A model generated the notes under the pieces. It was not told the origin of the DNA. It saw only the letters and a program-made list of their open reading frames with translations, and searched no databases. The translations under genes and the position numbers were made by a program. From Loktanella sp. UBA3435 (lineage in GTDB: Bacteria; Pseudomonadota; Alphaproteobacteria; Rhodobacterales; Rhodobacteraceae), in contig DFSO01000094.1 of the NCBI GenBank assembly GCA_002378665.1, positions 149,053 through 179,777 of the forward strand: a DNA stretch of 30,725 nucleotides. Reading direction: 5' to 3'. Below are positions 15,570 to 24,009 of this stretch, piece after piece. The stretch's first letter is position 1. Every line of letters begins with the position of its first letter.

Positions 15570-16468
15570 GTGACCGCGACCAGCAAGACGATGCTGCCCG
15601 TCAGGAATGCGAGCCCCTGCCATTCGCGGCGGCTAATCGTTTCGCCAAACACAAATGCCCCGATCATAAGCGAGAAGAGAAGTTCAACTTGGCCAAGCGC
15701 GTTCACGTAGGCTGCGGTTTGCAAGGTGTAGGCGACGAACCAGCAGATTGAGCCTGCCATGGATGTGAGGCCAACAAGTGCTGCGATGCGCCAGGCCTTG
15801 ATCACGCGCGTGATTTCCCCGCGCTCGCGCCAGATCAGCCAGACCACCATGATCGCAGTTTGAAATGCTGTGACGAGAGCAAGCGTAACAATCGCTCGGT
15901 AGAATGTGTCGCCATCCCCAAGACTTAGAGATGCGCCGCGATAACCGTTGCCAGAAAATCCGAACGCGAGGCCTGAGGCGAGACCCAGAGCCGTTCCTTT
16001 GCTCCACATGCGTTTGAAAATGCCGCCTGCCGCGCTGGGTGTGTCGGAGAGGTAAAGCACACCGATCAGGCCAAGCAGGATCGCGCCGAGTGCAGGCCAT
16101 GTGATCAAATCACCAAGGATGAGAGCGCCGATGAGCGCGCTGAGCAGGACTTCGGTTTTCTTAAACGTAATCCCAACGGCAAAGTTGCGATGTGAAAAAA
16201 GTGCTATGACACAGGCGGTGCCGATGATTTGCGTGCTCGCGCCGAGGAGCGCATAGGTCCAGAAAACAGGCGGAATGTCGGGTGCACCTTGGCCCGTTTT
16301 GGTGGCGTAAGTGACGGCGATCAGGGCCACGAGCGGCGAGGAATAAAGGAACCGCGCAAAGGTCGCACCCGCCGTTGAAAGCTGCGCAGACTTCAGCTGT
16401 TTTTGCAGCATGAAGCGGACGGTTTGTGCCAAAGCCGCGCCAATTGTGATCGGTATCCAGAGGTCCAT
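15566..16468 (-). CDS. DMT/EamA-family transporter
   Basis: A 300-residue integral membrane protein with about ten hydrophobic helices in two halves, as in the drug/metabolite transporter superfamily. The paired EamA repeat is visible: the first half ends near GAILLGLIGVLYLSD and the second near GLAFLTGSIVLLVAVT, and the fourth helix of each half carries a conserved F(K/G)xTE-like stretch (GITFKKTEVLLSALIGALILGD cut here; FVFGETISRREW). Substrate unknown. It lies 19 bases downstream of the desaturase gene on the same strand and is probably co-transcribed with it. Confidence 0.82.
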   Translation of the reverse strand: MDLWIPITIGAALAQTVRFMLQKQLKSAQLSTAGATFARFLYSSPLVALIAVTYATKTGQGAPDIPPVFWTYALLGASTQIIGTACVIALFSHRNFAVGITFKKTEVLLSALIGALILGDLITWPALGAILLGLIGVLYLSDTPSAAGGIFKRMWSKGTALGLASGLAFGFSGNGYRGASLSLGDGDTFYRAIVTLALVTAFQTAIMVVWLIWRERGEITRVIKAWRIAALVGLTSMAGSICWFVAYTLQTAAYVNALGQVELLFSLMIGAFVFGETISRREWQGLAFLTGSIVLLVAVT

Positions 16469-16487
16469 GCGCCTCTATGCACAGCCC

Positions 16488-17357
16488 CTAGCGTTTTGAA
16501 AAGAGCGGATGTGCGACAGGGTCTTTGGGGCGCAGCGCATAGGCGCGGAAAATCGCGGCGTAAGACGGGTAGAAATAGCCGCCGTTGCGTTCCAGAAATG
16601 CGGTGCGATTGGCGCGGTAGAGCGCGGGTAGTTTATGCCACGACACTGAGGGATGCTTGTGATGAACGACGTGCAAGTTGTTGTGAAGAAATAGAAATCC
16701 AAAAATACCAGAGGATTCCACAATCGCGGTACGGTGCGAACAGCGGTCGTGCGCTGTGTGCTCTAGGAAGGTGCGCAGTTTGAGAATGGCGAGGCCGAAA
16801 TAGGCCGAAACCGCATAGGTCCAAAGCGGGGTTGGCGAAGCCGAAACCACCGCGAGAACGGCGATCATAGCCGGCAAATGGCCAAGCCATTGCATCGAAA
16901 TTCTGCGGGTATTACGTTGTAATTCGCCGGCGAAAAAGCCCACTGTGCCGATAATGGGGCCAATCATTAGACGGCCAATCAGCGTGTTATTGAAGCGGAA
17001 AGCCATCTGCCTCGCGCGCGATAAGGTGGTCCACACAGCAGGGTCTAGATAGTTACTCTCTGGATCATCGTAAGGGTCGGTCAGGGTCGCATCGTTGTGG
17101 TGCGCCAAATGGGTATCGCGAAACCGCGTGTAAGGAATGACGATGTTTAGACTGGGCCAAACCAGCACCTCGTTAATGCGTTGATTACGAAACGGATGCC
17201 CATGCAGAACCTCGTGTTGTAAAGAGGAATGCAATGCGATGACCACGCCAAGAAACGGGATTTTTAGCCAAAGCGGGGCCACAAACAAGAGCAGCAGCCA
17301 TACAGCGTAGCAGAGAATAATAAGGGCCAGCGTGGGCCAATCGACCTTTGGTTTCAT
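16488..17357 (-). CDS. Membrane fatty acid desaturase family protein
   Basis: A 289-residue di-iron membrane enzyme. The three histidine boxes are present: HEVLH (48-52), HLAHH after the second membrane pair, and HVVHH near the C-terminus, which together bind the two irons. Two pairs of membrane helices separate them. Enzymes of this family insert a double bond or hydroxyl into fatty acyl or related lipid chains using O2 and an electron donor; which one cannot be told from sequence, and a carotenoid or alkyl hydroxylase is an alternative. It is divergent from the XRE regulator at 17440, which is a plausible controller. Confidence 0.83.
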   Translation of the reverse strand: MKPKVDWPTLALIILCYAVWLLLLFVAPLWLKIPFLGVVIALHSSLQHEVLHGHPFRNQRINEVLVWPSLNIVIPYTRFRDTHLAHHNDATLTDPYDDPESNYLDPAVWTTLSRARQMAFRFNNTLIGRLMIGPIIGTVGFFAGELQRNTRRISMQWLGHLPAMIAVLAVVSASPTPLWTYAVSAYFGLAILKLRTFLEHTAHDRCSHRTAIVESSGIFGFLFLHNNLHVVHHKHPSVSWHKLPALYRANRTAFLERNGGYFYPSYAAIFRAYALRPKDPVAHPLFSKR

Positions 17358-17404
17358 GTCCTATCACTGGCATATTGCAAACGCTTTGCGCAGCAGGACA
17401 GTAG

Positions 17405-17440
17405 TTCACAATTAATCCATTTGATGATATATATCACCAA
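17405..17440 (+). promoter_or_regulatory. XRE gene promoter with palindromic operator, predicted leaderless start
   Basis: TTCACA (17405-17410), a 17-base spacer and TATATA (17428-17433) form a good sigma-70 promoter on plus. Counting from the -10 box puts +1 at 17440, the A of the ATG, and no ribosome site precedes it, so the mRNA would be leaderless. TGATATATATCA (17425-17436) is a perfect 12-bp palindrome covering the -10; with its flanks (17421-17440) it is 20 bp with one mismatched pair, so a bound repressor would block initiation. Confidence 0.55.
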
Positions 17441-18300
17441 TGCATACAAAAACTGACAAACGCGACCGCGCCGCCCTGTTTCGTGATCGCCTCACGAAGG
17501 CGATGAACTTGACGAATTCGAACCAGAGCAAGCTTGCGCGGGATACGGGTGTGGACCGGTCTACGCTGTCGCAACTGATCAAGGATAAGGGTGCGAGATT
17601 ACCGAACGCGCAACTGGTTGCCTCTTGTGCCGCGGCGCTTGGGGTCAGTGCGGATTGGCTTTTGGGGTTATCAGACAGGCCGGAACAGGCGACCGATTTG
17701 GTGGCTGCGGCCATGTCCATGACACAAGCGCCGCGTGCTTTGGTTGATGAACAGATTTTTGCGTGGCACCAAGAAGCGGCAGGTTACAAAATCCGCCACG
17801 TGCCTGCGGGGCTCCCTGATATGCTCAAAACAGATGCGATGCTGCGGTGGGAATACCAGCCGTCCTTGGGCAAAACCATTGATCAGGCTGTGGGTGCAAG
17901 TAAGGACAGATTGGCGTGGATGCGTGGCGCGCGGTCGGACTATGAGATCGCATTTCCCCTGTGTGAATTGTCGAGCTTTGCGCGGGCGGAGGGGTATTAT
18001 GAAGGGCTTTCAACCGAGCTACGCCGCGCACAATTGACCCGATTTCGTGACCTTCACGAGCAGCTTTATCCGAGCTTGCGCTTGCATCTATTTGACCAGC
18101 GACAGCTGTTTTCGGCCCCAGTTACGATCTTTGGTCCACTGCTCGCCGTGATCTATTTAGGCAGCAATTACTTAGCCTTCCGAGATCGCGAGAGAGTTGC
18201 TGCCATGACCACGCATTTTGATGGGTTGGTCCGCGCTGCATCAATTGATGCCCGCGACGTACCCGCACATATTGATCAGTTGCTGGGCGAGATATCCTAA
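17440..18300 (+). CDS. XRE-family transcriptional regulator
   Basis: A 286-residue regulator with an N-terminal Cro/CI helix-turn-helix (about residues 27-85; NQSKLARDTGVDRSTLSQLI is the two-helix core) joined to a roughly 190-residue C-terminal domain that I cannot assign, possibly a ligand-binding domain. It is cytoplasmic. The promoter overlaps a perfect palindrome, which suggests autorepression. It is divergent from the fatty acid desaturase gene with 82 bases between starts, so shared control is likely. Its last four bases overlap the convergent SDR gene. No phage genes lie nearby, so a prophage repressor role is not supported. Confidence 0.8.
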   Translation: MHTKTDKRDRAALFRDRLTKAMNLTNSNQSKLARDTGVDRSTLSQLIKDKGARLPNAQLVASCAAALGVSADWLLGLSDRPEQATDLVAAAMSMTQAPRALVDEQIFAWHQEAAGYKIRHVPAGLPDMLKTDAMLRWEYQPSLGKTIDQAVGASKDRLAWMRGARSDYEIAFPLCELSSFARAEGYYEGLSTELRRAQLTRFRDLHEQLYPSLRLHLFDQRQLFSAPVTIFGPLLAVIYLGSNYLAFRDRERVAAMTTHFDGLVRAASIDARDVPAHIDQLLGEIS

Positions 18301-19052
18301 ACTTTTGGGTCGGGATTCTCAGTATGACCGTCAACAGCGATGACTTGACCTGAGACCAATCGCGATACATCCGTACCTAGAAAGACAGCCATATTGGCGA
18401 TATCTTCAGCCTCGACAAAGCTCCGCATCGAGGTGCCAGAGGCGTAGCCGTCATAGACCTGATCACGGGTCATGCCCTTCGTTGCGGCCTCGCGGGCGAG
18501 CACGCCTTCCATACGCGGGCCCTCAACCGCACCGGGGCAAATCGCGTTTGCGCGGATGCCGAATGGGCCAAGTTCCATCGCCAGTGTTTTCATCAATCCG
18601 ATGATTGCCCATTTCGCCGCAGAGTAGGGCGCACGGTTGGGGTAGCCGTAAATGCCCGCGGTCGAGGACGTGAATATCATCGCGCCTTTGCCTGCCGGCT
18701 TCATCAGCGGTGCCGCATATTTGGCGGCAAGAAACGCCCCTTCCAGATTAACTGAAACGCAGGTCCGCCAGTCGGCAAGTTGCACATTTTCAACCAGAGC
18801 GGTTGGCCCCGCGATCCCTGCATTGGCGCAGAGCACGTCGAGGCCGCCCGCAGCTTTGATCTTGGCAAAAAGCGCAGCGACCGCAGCCTCGTCAGAGGCG
18901 TCAACTTGGTGGCAGCGCCACTCTCCTGGCAACGCAGCCAAAGCTTCGGCATTAATATCCGTGACCCAAACCTCAAAACCAGCTGCAGCGAACCCCTCGC
19001 CCATGGCGCGCCCGATACCGGATGCGCCTGCGGTGATGAGGACGCGGCTCAT
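18297..19052 (-). CDS. SDR-family oxidoreductase in the carnitine operon
   Basis: A 251-residue classical short-chain dehydrogenase: cofactor motif TAGASGIG (7-14), CANAG, catalytic Ser in FTSST, and the Tyr-x3-Lys pair in YSAAK. An acidic residue after beta strand 2 (TDIN) favours NAD(H). It is the last gene of the carnitine operon, overlapping the fused dehydrogenase/thioesterase by four bases. Since carnitine cleavage yields acetoacetate, interconversion with 3-hydroxybutyrate is a sensible guess, but the substrate could also be another 3-hydroxy acid. Function beyond the family is inference from context. Confidence 0.83.
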   Translation of the reverse strand: MSRVLITAGASGIGRAMGEGFAAAGFEVWVTDINAEALAALPGEWRCHQVDASDEAAVAALFAKIKAAGGLDVLCANAGIAGPTALVENVQLADWRTCVSVNLEGAFLAAKYAAPLMKPAGKGAMIFTSSTAGIYGYPNRAPYSAAKWAIIGLMKTLAMELGPFGIRANAICPGAVEGPRMEGVLAREAATKGMTRDQVYDGYASGTSMRSFVEAEDIANMAVFLGTDVSRLVSGQVIAVDGHTENPDPKV

Positions 19053-20515
19053 TTTACCCCAACCGCTTTGCCAGTCCCTTCAGGCTTGGGCAGTTTCGCG
19101 TGGGCGTCGGCCAAGATCGCCAAAGCGGTAGCTATTTGTGGCGCTGGCTCAGAGGCCTTGCGCGTCTCAAGGCTCACGTGGATCAGCATATGCTCGCCCG
19201 TGGCAAGTTCGCGATCTCCCTCAAACATGCGGTGGAAGAGGTGCATTTTCTTGCCGGTCCCCAGCAATACTTGGGTCTCGATATGAATTTTTGCCCCTGC
19301 ATGAACCTCGTCGAGATGGCGGATGTGGGTCTCGGCAGTGAAATAGCTGCCACCATTGGCGATATAATCCGCGTCACAACCGACGATTTCCATCATGCGA
19401 TCCGTCGCGTCACCAAAGGCCTGTAAGTAACGCGCCTCGTTCATGTGGCCGTTGTAATCGGTCCAATCGAGCGGGATGGCACGGCGGATCGTAACGATGG
19501 GCTGGCTTGGGTCGGCGGGCATGGCGGCGGGTTCGCCGATGCGCTTGTCTTGGGCATTGAGCAAAGCCCCTGCCCCGAAGTCCTGCGCCTTTAGGCCGCG
19601 CAGAATGGTAACAAGGTTATTGTCGCGGGCGCGTTCCAATTGGCGGATCGTCATGTGGCCAGATTGCGCGTCCGACTGGCCAGCAACGGCGTCGATGAGC
19701 TCTTCGGTCAGTTCTGGCACGTCCATCAATTTGGTCCATGGCCATTCAAGGCAGGGGCCGAATTGTTCGATAAAATGGCGCATGCCCGCCTCACCGCCTG
19801 CGATGCGGTAGGTTTCGAACAGGCCCATTTGGGCCCAGCGCAGCCCGAATCCATACCGGATCGCGTTGTCGATTTCTTCCGTGGTGGCGATGCCGTCTTT
19901 GATAAGCCAAAGCGCCTCGCGCCAGACGGCCTCAAGAAAACGGTCAGCGATATGGGCGTCGATTTCGGCGCGCACATGTAGCGGGAACATCCCGATTTCG
20001 GTCAGAATTTCTTTCGCCTGCGCGATAAATTCGGGGCTGTTTTGCGCGGTTGGGACAAGTTCGATCAGCGGCAAAAGGTAGACAGGGTTGAACGGGTGCG
20101 TGACCACGATCTGTTCGGGACGGGTCGCACAGCCCTGCAATTCCGACGGCTTAAAACCGCTGGTTGAGGAGCCAATAATCGCATCGACGGGGCAGTGTTC
20201 TTGCAGTGTTTGGTAAACCTTGCGCTTCAACTCCAGACGCTCAGGCACGCTTTCTTGAATCCATGTGACGCCAGCGACAGCCTCTGACATGGTGTCGTGA
20301 AATGACAGTTCCCCTTCCTCAGGCAAGGCAACGTCGGACAGACCGGGCAAAGAACGCCGTGCGTTATCAATGACTTCACTAATTTTCCGCTGTGCTTCTG
20401 GATCCGGATCAAAAACCTGAACGTTCCAGCCCATAAGCAAGAAACGCGCAGCCCAGCCACCACCAATTACCCCACCGCCAATGATGGCCGCAGATTTTGT
20501 CGCCTGTTGTGTCAT
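19049..20515 (-). CDS. Fused L-carnitine 3-dehydrogenase / hotdog thioesterase
   Basis: A 488-residue two-domain enzyme. Residues 1 to about 325 are a 3-hydroxyacyl-CoA dehydrogenase-like carnitine dehydrogenase: Rossmann motif GGGVIGGGW (13-21), the SSTSGFKPSEL and THPFNPVYLLPLIELVP segments, and the C-terminal helical domain. Residues about 340-488 are a 4HBT hotdog thioesterase starting at IPLDWTDYNGHMNEARYL, whose Asp/Asn-Gly-His element is the active-site region. The first half oxidises L-carnitine to 3-dehydrocarnitine with NAD+; the second probably hydrolyses betainyl-CoA to glycine betaine, the roles of CdhA and CdhC in Pseudomonas. Together with BKACE upstream it completes the pathway. 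It starts four bases after the lipoprotein stop. Confidence 0.85.
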   Translation of the reverse strand: MTQQATKSAAIIGGGVIGGGWAARFLLMGWNVQVFDPDPEAQRKISEVIDNARRSLPGLSDVALPEEGELSFHDTMSEAVAGVTWIQESVPERLELKRKVYQTLQEHCPVDAIIGSSTSGFKPSELQGCATRPEQIVVTHPFNPVYLLPLIELVPTAQNSPEFIAQAKEILTEIGMFPLHVRAEIDAHIADRFLEAVWREALWLIKDGIATTEEIDNAIRYGFGLRWAQMGLFETYRIAGGEAGMRHFIEQFGPCLEWPWTKLMDVPELTEELIDAVAGQSDAQSGHMTIRQLERARDNNLVTILRGLKAQDFGAGALLNAQDKRIGEPAAMPADPSQPIVTIRRAIPLDWTDYNGHMNEARYLQAFGDATDRMMEIVGCDADYIANGGSYFTAETHIRHLDEVHAGAKIHIETQVLLGTGKKMHLFHRMFEGDRELATGEHMLIHVSLETRKASEPAPQIATALAILADAHAKLPKPEGTGKAVGVK

Positions 20516-20518
20516 TAT

Positions 20519-20851
20519 TTATCCGCCTGAGCCGTTTGCCAAATCTTCGGCCTCGCGGGCCGCCAATTCGTCAGAGTTATTGTCTGGATTATCAAATTCA
20601 TCCGCGGGAACCGGCGCACGGATCACGTTTGGATCGCAAGCTGTCATCGGGCTGCCTGCATCACGAATGATCAATCCGCCTTTTGCACGGCACTGCTCGA
20701 AGGACATTTTTGATCCGATCACGAGGTACTCGCGAAACGCGCTTCCACCGCTGCCGCTTGACGCGGACGAACTGCCTCCACCTTGCATCGCAACATCGTC
20801 ACAACCAGCCAACCCAAGGGCCATTACACATCCAAAAACGACTCGCTTCAT
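20519..20851 (-). CDS. Small lipoprotein in the carnitine operon
   Basis: A 110-residue exported lipoprotein. MKRVVFGCVMALGLAGC is a lipoprotein signal with lipobox Leu-Ala-Gly-Cys17; Asp at position 18 of the precursor (the +2 residue) would favour inner-membrane retention by the E. coli rule, which may not hold here. A Ser/Gly linker follows, then FEQCRAKGGLIIRDAGSPMTACDP with two cysteines that could form a disulfide, then an acidic tail. I do not recognise a named family with certainty. The start overlaps the lipocalin stop (ATGA), and the dehydrogenase starts three bases after its stop, so it is translated with the operon. Confidence 0.72.
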   Translation of the reverse strand: MKRVVFGCVMALGLAGCDDVAMQGGGSSSASSGSGGSAFREYLVIGSKMSFEQCRAKGGLIIRDAGSPMTACDPNVIRAPVPADEFDNPDNNSDELAAREAEDLANGSGG

Positions 20852-21393
20852 TGCGGCACCTCCATCAATTTGGAAACATTATAACCGTTGAAATCCAAAA
20901 CTTCACGTGCCGCATTCAATCTATCGACAGGAATCTTTGGATCGCGGTTCAAAATCCACCCCGAACGACCATTTGGCGCGCCGACGACGGCTGTGCGATA
21001 ACCTTCATCGACCCAAAGAATCCAATAATCGGATGCACCAAACGGTACGGAAGGGAAACTCACTTTCAGTCTCCCTGGTCCAACAATTTGGGCGCTACCT
21101 TGGATCGTGGACCGCACCGTGCTGTCGGGATTACGGCAAGTATTGAGAACGGAGATATTGCCATCATCCTGCAAGGCATATTCCGCCGTGACTTTGACGC
21201 AACCGGTCTCAAAAGGCACGGGAAAGCGGGCGACTTCATACCAAGTACCGAGGTAACGCGCCGGATCAAACACCGCTTTGGAGGCAATGGGAATTGTCGT
21301 ATCACGGTAGACTTCGAACAGCTGGCCCACGGGCTCGTTAAGTAAAGGCTTGGCGCAAGCGACGATGAGCAAAAGGGCCGCGAGTGCCCTCAT
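20848..21393 (-). CDS. Lipocalin family (Blc-like) outer-membrane lipoprotein
   Basis: A 181-residue lipocalin. The N-terminus is a short lipoprotein signal (lipobox ending at Cys13), and the signature GTWYEVARFP (49-58) is followed by an eight-stranded barrel with the C-terminal YWILWVDEGYRTAVVGAP and RSGWILNRDP segments seen in bacterial Blc. Blc proteins bind lysophospholipids or fatty acids on the periplasmic side of the outer membrane. It overlaps the BKACE stop and the lipoprotein start by four bases each, so it is firmly inside the carnitine operon. A role in handling acylcarnitine or its lipid parts is a hypothesis. Confidence 0.85.
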   Translation of the reverse strand: MRALAALLLIVACAKPLLNEPVGQLFEVYRDTTIPIASKAVFDPARYLGTWYEVARFPVPFETGCVKVTAEYALQDDGNISVLNTCRNPDSTVRSTIQGSAQIVGPGRLKVSFPSVPFGASDYWILWVDEGYRTAVVGAPNGRSGWILNRDPKIPVDRLNAAREVLDFNGYNVSKLMEVPQ

Positions 21394-22304
21394 TTTCCCA
21401 CCGGAGCGCGTTTGGTCAGGCCCAGTTTGGCGCGGACTTCGGCGGGGGTGATGACCCTTGCGCCAAGGTTTGCGACGATTGTGGCGGCACGTTCGACAAG
21501 TTGCGCATTGGTTGCCAAGACGCCTTTGTCGAGCATCAGGTTGTCTTCCAGACCGACCCGCACGTTGCCGCCCGCCAGCACGGAGGCCGCGACATATGGC
21601 ATTTGTGAGCGGCCAAGGCCAAAGGCGCTAAAGGTCCAGTCGTCTGGCACATTGTTGACCATCGCCATGAATGTATTGAGGTCGTCAGGTGCGCCCCACG
21701 GCACGCCCATGCAAAGCTGTACGAGAGCGCCTTTTTCCAGAACGCCGTCTTTGACAAGCTGTTTTGCGTACCAAAGGTGGCCTGTGTCGAATGCCTCGAT
21801 CTCTGGCTTTACGCCGAGTTTGGTCATCATCGTGCCCATGGCCATCAACATGCCCGGTGTGTTGGTCATGACGTAATCGGCCTCAGCAAAGTTCATCGTG
21901 CCGCAGTCGAGGGTACAGATTTCGGGCAGGCATTCGGCCACGTGGGCGACACGTTCGGTGGCCCCTATCATGTCTGTTCCTTTTGCGGTTGGGAACGGCG
22001 CTTCGACGCCGCCAAAAATGATATCGCCGCCCATGCCTGCAGTCAGGTTCAGGACAACGTCGACCTCAGAGTCGCGAATACGCTCAGTCACTTCGCGGTA
22101 AAGCGCCAGATCGCGCGATGGTGCACCCGTTTCGGGGTCGCGGACGTGGCAGTGCACAATCGCAGCCCCTGCTTTCGCGGCGTCAATCGCGCTTTCGGCG
22201 ATTTGTTTGGGGGAACGGGGCACATGCGGGCTGCGGTCTTGTGTGCTGCCTGATCCCGTCACGGCGCAGGTGATGAAAACTTCGCGATTCATTTGTAGTG
22301 GCAT
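21390..22304 (-). CDS. BKACE-family 3-keto acid cleavage enzyme, probable dehydrocarnitine cleavage
   Basis: A 304-residue TIM-barrel enzyme of the 3-keto-5-aminohexanoate cleavage (BKACE) family. The zinc-binding His51-Cys-His53 in VHCHVRDP, and the C-terminal RVGLEDNLMLDKG segment are standard. BKACE enzymes transfer acetyl-CoA onto a beta-keto acid, giving acetoacetate and a shortened acyl-CoA. Next to a fused carnitine dehydrogenase/thioesterase the substrate is very likely dehydrocarnitine, giving betainyl-CoA (CdhB role). The frame is open to 22358, but ATG 22304 follows GGGGGA by about seven bases and gives the family N-terminus. It is the first gene of the operon. Confidence 0.87.
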   Translation of the reverse strand: MPLQMNREVFITCAVTGSGSTQDRSPHVPRSPKQIAESAIDAAKAGAAIVHCHVRDPETGAPSRDLALYREVTERIRDSEVDVVLNLTAGMGGDIIFGGVEAPFPTAKGTDMIGATERVAHVAECLPEICTLDCGTMNFAEADYVMTNTPGMLMAMGTMMTKLGVKPEIEAFDTGHLWYAKQLVKDGVLEKGALVQLCMGVPWGAPDDLNTFMAMVNNVPDDWTFSAFGLGRSQMPYVAASVLAGGNVRVGLEDNLMLDKGVLATNAQLVERAATIVANLGARVITPAEVRAKLGLTKRAPVGK

Positions 22305-22421
22305 GTCGTCCCCCATGTGTGTTGGGCTGACGTTGTGCGATTCCCTGCGCAGTGGCAAGAACCACGAGCGACATCTTTTGGGGAAATTGCGCTGGCTGTG
22401 AAATAGTTAAGGACCGATGCC

Positions 22422-22865
22422 ATGCACGTAACCCCTGCCCTGCGCTCCGATTTGCCGCGCATTCATGAGATGATCTGCGCGCTTTCTGCCTTTCATGGGG
22501 ATGAGGCGACTGTAACGATGGAACGGCTGGAGGATGTGCTGTTCACCTCTGGGTTATCCACGGCATTTGTCGCGCGTGAGGGGGATGCTTTGATCGGCTA
22601 TGCGGGCCTGAACTTCACAACTGAAATCCACTCGGGCCGCACGCGGATTGATATTCATCACCTGTTCATTGAGGAAAATCATCGTGCAAAGGGCGTTGGC
22701 CGCGCCTTAATCACGACCGCCAAAGAGTTGGGCCGCGCACAAGGTGCAAAGGGTGTGACCATCGGCACGGCGCCCAATAATGAGACTGCACAGGCCGCTT
22801 ACCGCGCGATGGGTCTTAAAGAGATCACCGACGCGGGGCCGCGGTTTTGGATACCTGTTGATTAA
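22422..22865 (+). CDS. GNAT-family N-acetyltransferase
   Basis: A 147-residue GNAT acetyltransferase: the acetyl-CoA pyrophosphate-binding loop is HRAKGVGRALI (Q/R-x-x-G-x-G/A type), preceded by the beta-4 strand IDIHHLFIEE and followed by the GTAPNNETAQAAYRAMGL segment that is typical of small-molecule or peptide acetyltransferases. Substrate unknown. AAGGACC just upstream supports ATG 22422. It is divergent from the carnitine operon and overlaps the convergent aldo/keto reductase by four bases. Confidence 0.85.
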   Translation: MHVTPALRSDLPRIHEMICALSAFHGDEATVTMERLEDVLFTSGLSTAFVAREGDALIGYAGLNFTTEIHSGRTRIDIHHLFIEENHRAKGVGRALITTAKELGRAQGAKGVTIGTAPNNETAQAAYRAMGLKEITDAGPRFWIPVD

Positions 22866-23905
22866 TAGGGCATCGGGTGGGCGCGGTGGGCGGCCGAGAT
22901 TTCCTTTAGTATTTCTGACGAAAGTTCCATATTTCGCCCTTCGAGAAGGTGCTCCAATTGCGTCGCTGTCGTCGTCCCGAAGATCGCAGAGATCGGAAAG
23001 GGCCGCGTGCGCTGCCATGCCATCGCCATGTGATCTGGGGCAATCCCGTGCTTGGCTGCAATGTCGAGATAAACCTGTACAGTCGGCAAAGTGCGCGGCG
23101 TCATCCGTCCGCCGAGGTCTGGCCCGATAGATCGGCGGCTGCCTGCGGGGATCACGTCATTTTGGTATTTACCAGTCAGCAAGCCGCAAGCCAGTGGTGA
23201 GAAGGACAGCAAGGTTACATCCTCATTCACGGCCATTTCCGCCATGTCGGTGTCATAGAGGCGGCAAAGCAGAGAGTATTCGTTTTGCACAGAGGCCATG
23301 CGTGGCAAACCGTGTTCTTCAGCCAAACGCGTCCATTGGGTCATGCCCCAAGTGCTTTCGTTCGACATACCGATGGCGCGGATTTTGCCGGCCTTGACGG
23401 CCACATCAAGGGCGCTGAGCACGTCCATCATGTGATCCATCGTCTGCGCACGGTTTTGGCTAGAGGGATCAAACGTCCAGTTTTGGCGGAACATGTAAGA
23501 ACCGCGCATCGGCCAGTGCATTTGGTAAAGGTCGATATAGTCGGTCTTGAGGCGCATGAGCGAGTTGTCGATTGTTTCGGCGATAACCTTACCGTCGTAG
23601 CCCTTGCCGTCGCGGACCCAACCCGGATTGTCGCCAGAGACTTTCGTCGCGATCACCACATCATCGCGGCGACCAGAGGCCGCGACCCAATTGCCGACGA
23701 TCTCTTCGGACTTGCCCACGGTTTCCTTGCGGATCGGGTTTACGGGATACATCTCGGCGGTGTCGATAAAGTTGATCCCCGCCGCCAGCGCCATATCAAT
23801 CTGGCGGTGCGCGTCGTCTTGCGGGGTTTGGTTGCCGTAAGTCATCGTGCCCAAGCACCAATCTGAGACCTGAATATCTGTGCGGCCAAGCGGGATCATT
23901 TGCAT
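22862..23905 (-). CDS. Aldo/keto reductase, Tas-like
   Basis: About 347 residues, a TIM-barrel NADP(H) oxidoreductase. The catalytic tetrad is visible: Asp48, Tyr53 (in FIDTAEMYP), Lys88 (IATKVSG) and His130 (LYQMHWP). Overall order and the long insert after the tetrad Lys resemble E. coli Tas and related AKR proteins. Substrate is not known; small aldehydes or sugars are possible. ATG 23920 is in frame but is part of the GGAAGG ribosome site that serves ATG 23905, six bases upstream of it, so 23905 is preferred. Divergent from the MFS transporter gene. Confidence 0.86.
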   Translation of the reverse strand: MQMIPLGRTDIQVSDWCLGTMTYGNQTPQDDAHRQIDMALAAGINFIDTAEMYPVNPIRKETVGKSEEIVGNWVAASGRRDDVVIATKVSGDNPGWVRDGKGYDGKVIAETIDNSLMRLKTDYIDLYQMHWPMRGSYMFRQNWTFDPSSQNRAQTMDHMMDVLSALDVAVKAGKIRAIGMSNESTWGMTQWTRLAEEHGLPRMASVQNEYSLLCRLYDTDMAEMAVNEDVTLLSFSPLACGLLTGKYQNDVIPAGSRRSIGPDLGGRMTPRTLPTVQVYLDIAAKHGIAPDHMAMAWQRTRPFPISAIFGTTTATQLEHLLEGRNMELSSEILKEISAAHRAHPMPY

Positions 23906-24009
23906 CTGTTTGCCTTCCATAGGGTTGGACGCAACCTAGTGTCTAACTTCTTGGAGGCAAGTCTCAGTTTGGGATTGCAGCGACGAAATCATCGGCGCAA
24001 GGTCGCCTT

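Noticed and set aside
17440..18300. XRE regulator as a prophage CI-like repressor.
   Set aside because: No integrase, structural, lysis or other phage gene is present, and the flanking genes are metabolic.
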